The notes under the pieces are model-generated. The model did not search any database, was not told where the DNA came from, and was given only the letters and a program-made list of their open reading frames with translations. From contig CM017567.1 in NCBI GenBank assembly GCA_007844125.1, forward strand, positions 47,821,735 through 47,885,734: 64,000 nucleotides of DNA. The letters run 5' to 3'. Shown here piece by piece: positions 10,776 to 22,224 of the stretch; position 1 is the first letter of the stretch; every line of letters begins with the position of its first letter. The DNA is from Sinonovacula constricta. Taxonomy: Eukaryota > Mollusca > Bivalvia > Cardiida > Solecurtidae. The position numbers and the translations under genes were made by a program.

Positions 10776-12599
10776 CAGCTTTTTGTTCTGAAACAGTGCA
10801 AGTTGGCCGGGGACTGACTTCAGACACTCACTCTTGACAGTACTGAACATCTCAAGTAGATAGGCCTCTACAAAAGGAAGATGCTGTAAAGAATTTTTTA
10901 AGGAACTCCCAAGTGATAAATTTTACATGAGTCTTGAAGGAAGCCATCGCAGCAATGAACAAGTCAAGCAAACTTAAATAAACAATTATTGCACAATACA
11001 CCTTTTCTTGCCAATTATTAATTGATACTTACGAGTACACCTGATTTATATCCTATCAAAAATGTCTTCCCAGCCTTTTCTGCCAATCAAAATTGGAGAG
11101 AAACAAAGATTGCCGCCCCCATGTAGAAGACATTAAACAAAGAAATCACGGTCAACTGAGCATTTATGTTTATAAGTAAATGGATTCACTGAACAGTGCT
11201 GGGAAATGAGGTAAATTCATCCTTGGCCATTGCTACAGCCAGACCAGTCAGATAAGCCATTGTGATCACCCACCGTCAGGCATCACACGTCTGTCAACAT
11301 TTTCAAACAACATCTTCTCTGAAACAGTTGTACCAAATTCAACTGTCGCAAAAGCTTAAGTAGGCAGGGGGAACAAAAAGTTGTTCAAAAAATTTTGATC
11401 CATCAAAAAACATGGCCACCATGGGACTGGCCATCTTCCATGTTTAGCTATAAAGCAAAACTTGGGAAATCTTCTTGTCAGAAACTACAAGAGCTAGAGC
11501 ATTGATATTTTTGTTCCTTGAGTGGCCCTGTATGAAGAATTGAAGATGGTTAAAAAAAAATCTGGTCTGCAAAAACCATGGTCGCCAGGGGGATGGCCAT
11601 TTTTTATGTACGGCTATATAGGAAGACTTCTTGTCAGAAACCACAAGAGCTTGAGTTTTGATATTTTGATCTGTCTAAATGCATAACTATGGCTAAATGT
11701 CTATGACACTCAGTCGAGGGTAATAGGACCATCATGGCCCTCTTGTTGGAAATTCTGCGAAGAATTAAAAGATCCCCAGCTGGAGAAGAAGTAGGCTGAA
11801 GATTAACTTAGTTGAGCACTTACTAAATGTAGTTGTAGAGTTTAAAAACAAAGTCTTAAACAGTCCCTAGAGTTTGAAGTGTGTGTATTGTGAAGACGGT
11901 GATGCTGTTTTAAGGGAAGTTCCAATTTGGTTTAACAAATGATGGGGTGTAGTGGGTGTTAGTAAATGCTATAAAATGATTAAATAAAAGTATCACAAAG
12001 ATCCGTCTTCTGCTTTTCCTTTTTTGCGAATCTATTATTCTGTCAAGAACTGAGGAAAGTAAGCCGCATTGTTCATAGACAGCTCTTGTTTAATTTAAAA
12101 ATTAAGAATTTATGTATAGACTGTTTACAAAATTCTGTTGACACAAGTTTGGGAGTATAAGCTAGACAGTAACTGCATTTTATTTTACTGGTGTTGCTGC
12201 AGCTTTTGCTTTGAAACTGTGAGGAGGGTAAGATCATATTTGTTGATGCAGTCTGGGAGTTGTTGTTTTTAACTGAGGGTGATGTGAAACTTGGTTCAGC
12301 ACTTATTGGATTTGAAAATAACTAGGAAGGCTTTGATAACATGACACTGCACACAAATCACTATGGCTAGGGACAAAAATGGAATTAGTCTAGACACTGA
12401 AAAGACAGGTGTTTAGGATTTGTCATTGAGTTGATTGAGTAGTTGCTATGAAGCAGCACTTAATAGTTGAGGGTAAGCAAGGTTATGGTGTGTGAGACTT
12501 TACCAAAACCACCCATGGTGGAACTATCCATTGTAACTGGTTGTATGCTGTACACATAATTTGCACCACATGTTCTGATTGGTTGGATTTTATTAAGCC
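10776..12599 (+). other. No gene; repeat K copies and AT-rich sequence
   Basis: Holds K copies at 10780-11000 and 12110-12340 and the tandem pair at 11395-11760. No plausible exon seen. Confidence 0.4.
11395..11760 (+). repeat. Tandem pair of a dispersed repeat
   Basis: CTTCTTGTCAGAAACTACAA with AGAGCTAGAGCATTGATATT recurs about 165 bp later (CTTCTTGTCAGAAACCACAA). ACATGGCCACCATGGGACTG and ACCATGGTCGCCAGGGGGAT are paired. Ends ATCATGGCCCTCTTG. Confidence 0.55.
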
Positions 12600-13085
12600 T
12601 ATTGTTTTGGATTTAAACCGGCAACCCATTGTCTCAAGGAGCGGACTCCTCCGATGAAATGAGCACAGTCAAAACATGTTTGATCATATTTAAAACATGG
12701 TCAACAATGTTTTTTAAATATGATTGGCCACAAATTGTCCATGTTTAAACCATATTTTAGCAGGCTTCATGTTTATTGCAACCTTAGTGACCATGGTAAA
12801 ACTTGTTTCAAAGTCAAGACCATGATTAAACTGTTTCATGGTCCCGTCAATTAAACTGTTTATGTTAACAAATTCCAGGGCAAACACCATAAACATCCAA
12901 AATTACTGCATACATGTACAAAGTTAGTACAAAGCACTACTCATCCAATGAAATGGTAATTAACAAATGTGGTAAATGTTTAAGATTGATAGTGTTTCAT
13001 AGTCTAGAAAACACATCATTTTAACAGTCTGACCATAGTCAAATTATTGCTAATCACAGTCATGATAGACCAGAGTTAAAGCCAG
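12600..13085 (+). repeat. Dispersed repeat, copy 1
   Basis: Matches 38275-38640: GTTTCATAGTCTAGAAAACA, AATCACAGTCATGATAGACC, AGAGTTAAAGCCAGAG. Full of CATGGTC/GACCATG inverted motifs. A SINE-A follows. Confidence 0.6.
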
Positions 13086-13119
13086 AGAAATCAGCAAAGT
13101 CCACAATGTTTTGGCCATT

Positions 13120-13420
13120 GGCCTTGTAGCACAATCGGTAGAGCGTCGGCTCCAGGTACCAGGGAGACCCCAGGTTTGATAATAAGAAGTGACATACCAA
13201 ACTTGTTAAAAATGTTAGTGGTATAGCTCCTTTGCTAACACTCAAGCAAAAATAAAGGTAGTTACACGACTGGTTGACCCGGTGTCAGGATAATGTGACT
13301 GGGTGTGGTATCATGCCAGGTGTTCACAGTATGCTATACACAGTGAAGGCAGCACTCTATCTTCTTTAAGTGAACACCATCTCCAGATAATACTGTTGGT
13401 GGGACGATAAACCCAATGAA
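13120..13420 (+). mobile_element. SINE family A
   Basis: GCACAATCGGTAGAGCGTCG head, GTGTCAGGATAATGTGACTG, GACGATAAACCCAATGAAC end. Confidence 0.8.
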
Positions 13421-15105
13421 CTAACTATTGTTAAACATGATTCAAGGTTCTCATTTTGCAAGGGTCTTGTGCTACGAAAAGAAGGTTTTCAATGAAAATG
13501 CAAGAAAAAAGTGTTTTTCTCTCTCTCATATCACTCTCCCATATATATATCTCTCTCTCTTATATGTTTTGCAAAAGAAGAATTGCTGCTATGATAGAAT
13601 GGGAAGTGGCATCATTTATTATTTAAAGAATTTGCTCAAAGGTCTAAAATTTCTTCAGATTCAGACAAATATATTCTCAGCTTTACTGGTGTTAGTTGTC
13701 ATTGATAAATCTAGACCCTTATTATGCTACTTTCATTTTTATATGATATAAAATTTATTTTCCAACAACTCTGTTTAAGGCAGTTTCATATGTACAGACT
13801 AAGAAACGTAGAGTGCAGATCCTTTTTCAGACAGTTTCTTTTTCCAGCAGAAACTGGTTTATCTGGTTCTTTACTATTTGCCTCAGTTTGATCAAATTAC
13901 ACTTAGCAGGCTAAGAGTTAAAGTTCTTAGCCCAGCATCATAAATCAAATAGAAATGTCTCTGATACATTGACTTATTTCAGTGGCTACTGCTTTAAATG
14001 TTTTGTTGTTGATGTCTGCCGAGTTGAGATAAAGTTTGTTTGTGTTTTATTGTTTTGCTGCTCTTTTAAGTTTGTTTTATTTGTGTCGTTTTCAGTGAAC
14101 ATTGCAGATATATTATTACAGTCATTATTCGCTATGTCCTGTTTTGTTGGTTTAATGACTGGGTGGAACCACCGGTACACTTTAAGTCAGCTGGAAGGCT
14201 TGAACCAGGGGCGTTTTGGCCCATTTTGAAGACCAATATTAGGTCATGATCCCAATCGCAAAAAGGTGTGTGTTTTTTCATTATATCAAGGAGAAAATTC
14301 CTAATTCAAAGGATGAAAAAAAAAATTATTCTCACCCCTGGTCAAATAAATGACATAATTGACTTTGTCAGTCACATGAGAAACAGAGGTATTTGCTTTG
14401 TAAATGAATGATATATAATAGGAGTTTTATGAACATAATATTTATTTATTTTTTATTTCAAATATAGTTGATATACATGAATATATTTGCTGGACGTTGC
14501 CAGTATGACCATAATTGTGTCAGTGCAATGCCAAAAAAAAAAAAAAAAAAAAAAAAGAAAGAAAAAAATATATATATATATTAAATACAGACATACAATT
14601 CAATACAACACAATACAATACATACAAACAATATAGTATGATTTGAGTTTTTCTTAAAATGATGGAAAAAAAATCGCAATTCTCCGGGTCGGGTCTTGTC
14701 CAAAAAATGGTGAGAAAAAACCCTGCTTGAACCAACCAGGTTTAGTTTTTGAAGCTTGGTGGGTCTGTTTGTTGTATGCATAATCGGTAAATATAACATT
14801 TTATGTCTGAATAGTGTTCATTGCTATATTTATTTATTTTCTTCAAGTTACAGCATATAAACAATGTACAAAACCATGCTACAAAATATGGAATATGAAA
14901 ACAACTGTGAAAATTAGGGCAAATTATTAAATGATATACTAGGGTTATAAATAAAATGTGTCAACTAGTTTTGCAGGTATGTATGTATGCAGGTTGGCTA
15001 ATTATAGTGGAAACTAGATACTTTAAGTTTGTATAAAATACATCAGTGAAGGGAGAATAATATGCAGCCAGTCTGAGACTCAATCCCAGGACCCTTCACT
15101 AACAC
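13421..15105 (+). other. No gene; diverged repeats
   Basis: 13785-13925 is repeat H (GCAGGCTAAGAGTTAAAG) and 14230-14740 pairs with 3410-3740. Short frames, including the 107-residue one at 13428, are AT-rich and show no recognisable motif. Confidence 0.35.
14488..14580 (+). mobile_element. SINE family D 3' end plus A-rich and TA microsatellite
   Basis: GCTGGACGTTGCCAGTATGA, CATAATTGTGTCAGTGCAAT, then a long A run, AAAGAAAG and (TA)n. Confidence 0.55.
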
Positions 15106-15325
15106 CGGCCACAATAGCTCAATTGGTAGAGCGTCTGCTTGCGGATCAGGAGGTCGCGGGTTCAAACCCCGGCCGGGTCAAACCAAAGTCTTTAAAGTTG
15201 GTAGTAGCGGTTTCCCTCCTAATGCATGGGGCTAAATGGACAGCATTACACCTGACTCGTCGGTGTCAGTATAATGGACCAGTCGGGTTCAGTCCCTGGG
15301 CACCTTATAAATGTCCCTGTGCTTG
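15106..15325 (+). mobile_element. SINE family B, 3'-truncated
   Basis: CCGGCCACAATAGCTCAATT head, GGGTTCAAACCCCGGCCGGG, ends after ATGTCCCTGTGCTTG without the ATCCC tail. Confidence 0.75.
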
Positions 15326-15699
15326 ATTCCAATTAACACCTTCTCAACAGGGTACAAGCAGTGATCAGCCGACTGCGTGACATTTCTGGTGTATGTGACA
15401 GACTGTTCTAAAAAAAGCTGCACTGGGGGGAAATTTAACTGCCGCTGCTTAGAGGTGCCGCTTCGAGAGGTTTTACTGTATATGTTTGTGTTAGAACATA
15501 TTATAATGTAAGGTGAAATATGGATGGATGTAAAAGTTTTTTTTGTTTTTATCATTTTGACATGCCTTCAAAAGACTGAGAAACATCAAAATCATATATA
15601 TAGATAAAGTTACATAGGAGTGTACATGGTATTTTGCATGTGTGTATCTGTTACAGATACAACTTCTCAATTACTTAACAACTGCATGTCATTTACGAT

Positions 15700-15806
15700 G
15701 GGCGCCATTGTAACATAGGGAGAAAAATGTGCAACAAGTCTGGGTCTTGAACCCAGAACCCTTTGCCAACAGGTCAAATGCTCTACTGAGTGAACTGGAC
15801 CGCTAA
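15700..15806 (-). mobile_element. tRNA-like SINE head of another family
   Basis: Minus strand gives a tRNA-like 5' part: AGTTCACTCAGTAGAGCATT, then GGGTTCTGGGTTCAAGACCC. A degraded relative (GACTCAATCCCAGGACCC) is at 15060-15104. The middle and tail are not those of families A-E. Confidence 0.5.
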
Positions 15807-16034
15807 AACGTTCTCGCCCTATCAAGTGGCTATATTTTCTCTTACCCAGCTTATTGGTCAAAATTTCATAATAATGTAAATAGTTTAGATATAGCTTATT
15901 CAGCCTCAGCTATTTGTTGTGAAGTCTCTAGGAATGTGTCTGTAAACCTTATAGGAGTTATTGAGAAACAGTTGCAAACATTTTAGGCAAGCCTTATCAG
16001 GCATCTACTTGTAAACCTGTCTTTAATTCTTTTG

Positions 16035-16455
16035 TGGATGCAACCCACACAGACTGATGCCAATTCTGTATTTGACATGGTAGGAAGAAAGAGATATTGC
16101 GGCAATAAATTTGGGGCCTATGAAAAGACAGAAAGAACAGCAGACCATGTTGATATTGTCTGGTTAAGGGAAAATAACACTGTAATTACAATAAATAATC
16201 TCATTTCTGGCCGATAGGAAGATGGAAATCTCGAGATAGTATATTGTATTATAGTGCAGTGAGAGAATTTGTGAAAGTCTGTGTTTGAGTTGGTAAGAAG
16301 AAGAGAAATTGTGGCAGTAAATTGTCCATCAAAAAGCAGTAAGAACAGCAGAACATGTTGATATTGTCTGTATAAGGGAAGATAAAACTGTAATAACAAT
16401 AAACCATGCACATCTGGCTGATGGGAAGATAGAATTCATGAGAAAGTGTTATAGT
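16035..16455 (+). repeat. Leader repeat J (two copies) before the 45-bp array
   Basis: AACAGCAGACCATGTTGATA and GGAAAATAACACTGTAATTA recur at about 16330 and again at 18780-18960. So leader plus array was copied as a unit at least three times. Confidence 0.65.
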
Positions 16456-17075
16456 ACAGGGAGACAATTTGTTAAACATTTACTGAGATAGTGTTATAAT
16501 GTATTGAGACAATTTGTAAAACATTTACTGAGATAGTGTTATAGTGCAGTGAGACAATTTGTAGAACATATACCGAGATAGTATTATAGTGCAGTGAGAC
16601 AATTTGTAGAACATATACCGAGATAGTGTTAGAGTGCAGTGAGACAATTTGTAAAACATTTACTGAGATAGTATTATATTTCCTTGAGACATTTTGTAGA
16701 ACATTTACCAAGATTGTGTTATAGTGTAGTGAGACAATTAGTAGAGCATTTACCAAAATTGTGTAATAGTGCAGTGAGACAATTTGTTAAACATTTACTG
16801 AGATAGTATTATATTTCTTTGAGACATTTTGTAGAACATTTACCAAGATTGTGTTATAGTGTAGTGAGACAATTAGTAGAGCATTTACCAAAATTGTGTA
16901 ATAGTGCAGCGAGACAATTTGTAGAACATTTACTGAGATAGTATTATATTTCCTTGAGACATTTTGTAGAACATTTACCAAGATTGTGTTATAGTGTAGT
17001 GAGACAATTAGTAGAGCATTTACCAAAATTGTCTAATAGTGCAGTGAGATAATTTGTAGAACATTTACCATGTTG
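16455..17075 (+). repeat. 45-bp minisatellite with 135-bp higher-order unit
   Basis: Unit GATAGTGTTATAGTGCAGTG then AGACAATTTGTAGAACATTT then ACTGA, 45 bp. From about 16656 three different 45-mers repeat as a block, with starts 135 bp apart (16656, 16791, 16926). Because 45 is divisible by 3, the reverse strand shows long open frames made of repeats of VLQIVSLHYNTISVN; these are artefacts, not genes. Confidence 0.85.
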
Positions 17076-17626
17076 ACATAATGGCTTGTTGACCATACTA
17101 GCACAATATGTAGAAGGTCTGTCCCAGGATTGGAAGGCACTAAGTTCAAACCCTGACCACATCATACCCAAAGTCCTTATAGATGGTATTGGTGTAGTTT
17201 ACTATCTTACACTCAAGTTATTATATTCATAGTTACAGAATTTCTTGGCCCATTGTCTGGATAATTTGACCTAGCCCAACTTGCAGAAACATGTCTTAGT
17301 TGAGGTTTTGCTCAAGCTCAATTTTTATCTCCCAGAATACAGCTTACTTGGTAATTTTGCTTCAATTTCAATTTGTATTAGACCAAGCTCAATTTTTATC
17401 TCCCAGAATACAGCTTAATTGGTTATTTTGCTTCAATTTCAATTTGTATTAGACCAAGCTCAATTTTTATCTCCCAGAATACAGCTTAATTGGTTATTTT
17501 GCTTCAATTTCAATTTGTATTAGACCAAGCTCAATTTTTATCTCCCAAAATACAGCTTACTTGGTATTTTTGCTTCATTTTCAATTTGTATTAGACCAAG
17601 CTCAATATTTTTACTCCCACAAATAA

Positions 17627-17907
17627 CCGGCCGCAATAGCTCAGGTGGTAGAGCGTCAGCTTGCGGATCGGGAGGTCGTGGGTTCGAACCCCGGCCGGGT
17701 CAAACCAAAGACTTTAAAGTTGGTAGTAGTGGCTTCCCTCCTAACACTTGGGGCTAGAGGGACAGCATTACGCCTGACTCGTCAGTGTCAGTATAATGGA
17801 CCGGCCGGGTTCAGTCCCTGGGCACCTCATAAGTGCCCCTGTGCTATAATGATAGAAATGTCGCTGCGCAGTATCGGCAAAAAAGCTGGCTAATCCCATC
17901 CCATCCC
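17627..17907 (+). mobile_element. SINE family B, intact reference copy, 14-bp target duplication
   Basis: The cleanest copy, 281 bp: CCGGCCGCAATAGCTCAGGT head, body with GACAGCATTACGCCTGACTC, tail AATCCCATCCCATCCC. ACTCCCACAAATAA flanks it at 17613-17626 and 17908-17921. It splits a 71-bp tandem array, whose sequence resumes afterwards. Confidence 0.92.
17637..17691 (+). promoter_or_regulatory. Internal RNA polymerase III promoter (A and B boxes) of SINE-B
   Basis: A box TAGCTCAGGTGG at 17637-17648 and B box GGTTCGAACCC at 17681-17691, both good matches to the tRNA consensus with normal spacing. Likely Pol III-transcribable when the copy was active. Confidence 0.7.
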
Positions 17908-18220
17908 ACTCCCACAAATAATGCTTACTTGGTAATTTTGCTTCAATTCCAATTTGTAATAGACAATCAACTTTGCAAGGTAAAGGTATATAAGATATAT
18001 AAGAGTGGTGTGTTAAAGCGAGGATATAAGTAAATGCCAAACAGTCAAAATGTTAACCTGAGCAAGTGGGGCCAGGTGAGGTTAAAAGCTTTGGCTTTAG
18101 GTGCAGAATGTACGAAGTTCAAGCTTAGAGATATTGAAGTCTGCATTATGATAGTGGGTTGGGTTCCTTCTATATTCTTTGACTATATTAGTGCTTCCTC
18201 CACTTAGTTTTGTTAAATTA

Positions 18221-18415
18221 ATTTAAACCTCTTCATTTGTAGTTGATTGGGAAACAAATTCTTTCAGCTTATATTATTCCCTCTCGACTGTCAACTTCCT
18301 GGGTAGAACCAGTACTCAGGTACTTTGTACCTGGAGCAATGTGCAGTAAATAGTCTTGCTCAAGGACTATCATCACATAGTCAGTTCGTAGACTTGTCAC
18401 TCCTGGGTTTCACTT
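18221..18415 (-). mobile_element. SINE family E
   Basis: Reverse complement of the element at 1-183: CCTGGGTAGAACCAGTACTC, GTAAATAGTCTTGCTCAAGG. The tRNA-like head is degenerate. Confidence 0.65.
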
Positions 18416-18774
18416 GAATTTCACATGAAAATTCATAGTTTCATGTCAGGTATGTTTACATGGTAAAAACAGAGTTTTTTTTACTTAAACGTGTTTGGTA
18501 GAATTTAAAAAAGTATTCTATTGAATCAGGTCCCTTCCTTATTCTTAGACTGTATGGGTGCTTCCTCGACTGGTCACCATTGGTTTAAAATATCACTTCA
18601 AAATTCATAGTTTCCTGTCAGACTTGCTAACATTGTGAAGGCAGAGTTTTCACTAACGTAAATGACTTAAATGTGTTTGGTATAATGTTCAGCTATAAAA
18701 TAACCTAAAACAAACATCAAAACGAGACTGAACATAATAAAACATGTCTGAAATAAGCAGGACTGTTTTATCTT

Positions 18775-18960
18775 TTCTTACATCATACAACACACAGTCT
18801 GATGCCAAGTCTGTGTTTGAGTTGGTAAGAAGAAGAGAAATTGTGGCAATAAATTGTTGCCCATATAAAGGCAGCAAGAACAGCAGACCATGTTGATATT
18901 GTCTGGATAAGGGAAGATAAAACTGTAATTACAATAAACAATCCACATATCTGGCTGTCC
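18775..18960 (+). repeat. Leader repeat J, third copy
   Basis: CAGACCATGTTGATATTGTC, GGGAAGATAAAACTGTAATT, then the 45-bp array. Confidence 0.65.
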
Positions 18961-19435
18961 AGGGAAGCTGGAAATCATGAGATAGTGTTATAGTGCAATG
19001 AGACATTTTGTTGAACATTTACCAAGATAGTGTTATATTGCAGTGAGACAAATTGTAGAATATTTACTGAGGTTGTGTTATAGTGCAGTGAGACAATTTG
19101 TAGAACATTTACTGAGAAAGTGTTATAGTGCAGTGAGACCATTTGTAAAACATTTACCGAGATAGTGTTACAGTGTCATGGAACAATTTGTAGAACGTAT
19201 ACCAAGATAGTGTTACATGTATAGTGCAGTGAGACAATTTGTAGAACATTTACCAAGATAGTATTATAGTGCAAAGACAAATTGTAGAACATTTTCCAAG
19301 GTAGTATTTTAGTGCAGTGAAACAATTTGTAGAACATTTACTAAGATAGTATTATGGTGCAGTGAGACAATTTGTAGAACATTTGCCGAGATAGTATTGT
19401 AGTGCAGCGAGACAATTTGTAGAACAGTTACCCTG
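18960..19435 (+). repeat. Second 45-bp minisatellite block
   Basis: Same unit as 16.5-17.1 kb (GTTATAGTGCAGTGAGACAA), about ten copies, without the 135-bp order. Preceded by the same leader sequence as the first block. Confidence 0.8.
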
Positions 19436-19616
19436 TTGACAATGGCCAAAGCTTTTATATGTGTGCCTGAAAATGTAGCCTCTTCAAACTTGGGTTCCAT
19501 TCTAAGTAGGGTTGTTAACTTTATGAGAAAAAGTTGTATGACAATGGTTCAACCATCCCCAACATACAAATCAGTTAAGAATACTATGATGCAAAAAGAT
19601 AATACAACCCTGTTGA

Positions 19617-19895
19617 CCATTTGCAATAGCTCAGGGGGTAGACTGTAGGCTTGTGAATCGGGAGGTGGTGGGTTCAAACCCTGGCCGGGTCAAACCAAAG
19701 ACTTTCAAGTTGGTAGTAGTGGCTTCCCTCCTAACGCTCGGGGCTAAGGGGACAGCATTACGCCTGACTGGTTGGTGTCAGTATAATGAACTGGCCAGGT
19801 TCAGTCCCTGGCCAACTCATAAGTGCCCCTGTGCTATAATGATAGAAATGTCGCTTCACAGTATCTGTGCAAAAATGCTGGCTAATCCCATCCCA
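19617..19895 (+). mobile_element. SINE family B
   Basis: GCAATAGCTCAGGGGGTAGA head, GTGGGTTCAAACCCTGG, tail TAATCCCATCCCA. Flanks CAACCCTGTTGA (19605-19616) and CAATCCTGTTGA (19896-19907). Confidence 0.82.
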
Positions 19896-20451
19896 CAATC
19901 CTGTTGAAATAGCAGATGTAGCGGTACATGTAAATTTGCCTATAAAAATAAAACTTATGATAGTAGATGACAACCTATGATGCAATGGACTCCTTCTATT
20001 TCCCCTTATTTATTTTAATAAGGGCAATAATTTTATATTACACAGAGCAATAATGTCTACTTGGAAAGCATTCATTTTTGGCCTGGGTATGTTTATTTAT
20101 ACTGAATAATTTCTCCCTTTCTTAACCAGAATCCTTTTACCGTTCTTTTCAGACAATATGTCTGTCGTGACATTTTGGTGTTGTTTTATATGCTTGTAAA
20201 TGTCATCAAGTATTAAAAAAATGTTTATAAATAATTGAAATAAGACAAATTGTTTAAAGATTGTCATTTGTTTTATGTAGTCAATGTTCACCAATATGTC
20301 TGGTAAAAAAAGGAACTGAAAAAGAAAAATTAAGGGCAGTAACTCTAAAGAAAAATTAAAGAATATTATTCTTGTGTGCTGCACTATTCCTCAATGCATT
20401 TCTGGGTTGAATACTTTTGTTGATAGTTTTAAGCATCTTTTCCATTATTCT

Positions 20452-20773
20452 CACCAGACCTGGTAGTGCAATTGGTAGAGAGTCGGCTCCAGGTAAGAGA
20501 GGCCCCGGGTTCAATCTTGGGCAGCGACATACCAAAGTCGTTAAAAATGGTAATGGTATAGCTCCCTTAGTAACGCTCAAGCAAATATAAGGGCAGTTCC
20601 ACGACTGGTTGGCCTGGTGTTAGGATAATGTGAATGGGTGTGGTATCATGCCAGGTGTTCACAGTGTGCTATACACAATGAAGGCAGCACTATAACTGCT
20701 TCAAGTGGACACCATCTCCAGATCACTGAAATACTGTTAGGGGAAAATAAATCCAATTAACAAACAAACAAAC
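20452..20773 (+). mobile_element. SINE family A
   Basis: ACCTGGTAGTGCAATTGGTA head, CCGGGTTCAATCTTGGGC, ATCATGCCAGGTGTTCACAG, (CAAA)n tail. Part of a local segmental duplication with the next copy. Confidence 0.8.
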
Positions 20774-21190
20774 TTTATTCTCAGTATAGAGATAGAGCAT
20801 CAAAAAACAAGAAAAAACACCATTAAGTTGTGGAACTAAAAGTACACATGTCCATGCTATAGCTTTTACTGGTGAAATTTTCATTCCACTTGCAAGTTGA
20901 TTTTTTCTCTTTTGTTCAAGTTGATTTTTCCACCATTGTCAAAGGATACATTCTAAGAAATGGATGAGACTCTTTTTTAGCTTGACATTAACCCCTGCAC
21001 AAGGTAGCTTTTATTCCTTTCTCACCCCATAAAATTGACATAAACTGGGCTTCGTTCCATCTTACCTTTTCCTGGAAAATACAAGTCATTACATATTAAC
21101 TTCCTCTCGTGTACCAGAAGCTTTTAGCATTCTTCTAGGCAACAGGCATTTATTGTTATGCCTTCTGGTATTTTCTAAGACAGATAAACA
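20774..21190 (+). repeat. Segmental duplication copy 1 (after SINE-A)
   Basis: Paralogue of 22225-22640: GGAACTAAAAGTACACATG, GACATAAACTGGGCTTCGTT, GCAACAGGCATTTATTG. Each copy follows a SINE-A, so the SINE was likely duplicated too. Confidence 0.65.
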
Positions 21191-21499
21191 CTGGTTTCAA
21201 GTATGGAAGAAAAATTCTTCATGTTTTTGGAATGAGCAAAACGTGACATTTTAAGATATTTTTTTGGTTTTGGGTTTGTATACAAGATAAGGTATAGAAA
21301 AATATATTTCTTCATGCTCTTGGAAAATAGTGAATTTGTTTAAAAACCAAGGTTTCATAGAAATGAAAACCTAGAATCAAAGTTCTAGTTCATCTGGCAA
21401 ATAAGCTATAATGCTTTTGACTTCTTCTCTCATTCATGTAGACAAACATTGTGAACCCTTTATTAGGGTCAAAATGACTTCCCAGCAGTGGCTTTCTTA

Positions 21500-21625
21500 A
21501 GACCACCCCCCCCACACACACACACACAGTGGGAGATTACAGTGGGATATTGTTGGGAGATCACAGTGGGACAGTTTTGGAAGATCACAGTGGGACAATG
21601 TTGGGAAATCATAAACCAATAAGTG
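21500..21625 (+). repeat. (CA)n tract and about 28-bp tandem repeat
   Basis: CACACACACACACAGTGGG, then GGGAGATCACAGTGGGACAG-type units, three to four copies. Confidence 0.7.
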
Positions 21626-21965
21626 TGTGTACTATATACAGGGTTACAGTGGAATGGGGGCATAAAACATTTTACATTTAATGCACTTGGGCTTACTGTG
21701 CTGAAATTGGTCAGTAGATATTAACTAACAACTCTTATCCCTTATACCCAGTCCTTTCTCAGAGACTACTGCAGCCCGAGGCTGTGTTTATCCACCCAAC
21801 TCCATGACCCTTTCCCCAACCCATTGACCTTCCATTGTGCTAGCCAGATAAGGCTGTGAAGTTGACACATTTTAATTCTAGAAACATTTAGAGCAAATTC
21901 TTATATTAACTAAAAATTGGACTACTGATATCCTTAGTCAATTTATGACTTTCTCAAACAAAAAT

Positions 21966-22222
21966 AGGTACAGGAGGCCCTGGGTTCGATCCCAGGCCGT
22001 GACATACCAAAGTCGTTGAAAATGGTAGTGGCATAGTGGTCACACAAATGTAAGGGTAGCTCCACAACAGGTTAGCCTGGTGTCATGATAGTGTGTCTGG
22101 GTGTGGTATCATGCCAGGTTCTCACGGCATGCTATACACAGTGAAGGCAGCACTATCAATGCTTTAAGTGGACATTGTCTCCAGATAAATGAAATAATGG
22201 ATAATAAACCCAATAAACAAAA
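21966..22222 (+). mobile_element. SINE family A, 5'-truncated
   Basis: GGGTTCGATCCCAGGCCGTG, TGTCATGATAGTGTGTCTGG, ATAATAAACCCAATAAAC. Confidence 0.78.
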
Positions 22223-22224
22223 AT

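Larger units (their letters stand above)
17313..17965 (+). repeat. 71-bp tandem array split by SINE-B
   Basis: CAAGCTCAATTTTTATCTCC starts at 17313, 17384, 17455, 17526 and 17597, each 71 bp apart. The fifth unit is broken at 17626 by the SINE and finishes after 17921 (ATGCTTACTTGGTAATTTTG). Confidence 0.88.

Noticed and set aside
13428..13751. 107-residue open frame
   Set aside because: AT-rich with simple CTCTCT/TATATA stretches and no family signature; probably chance.
16472..17171. Reverse-strand open frames with VLQIVSLHYNTISVN repeats (also 19309-19500)
   Set aside because: Product of a 45-bp satellite, whose length is a multiple of three; units vary without protecting any residue pattern and there is no gene context.
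17627..17700. tRNA gene call from good A and B boxes
   Set aside because: The tRNA-like part continues into a SINE body with ATCCC tail and target duplication, and acceptor-stem pairing is not convincing. It is a retroposon head. The same applies to all other tRNA-like heads here.
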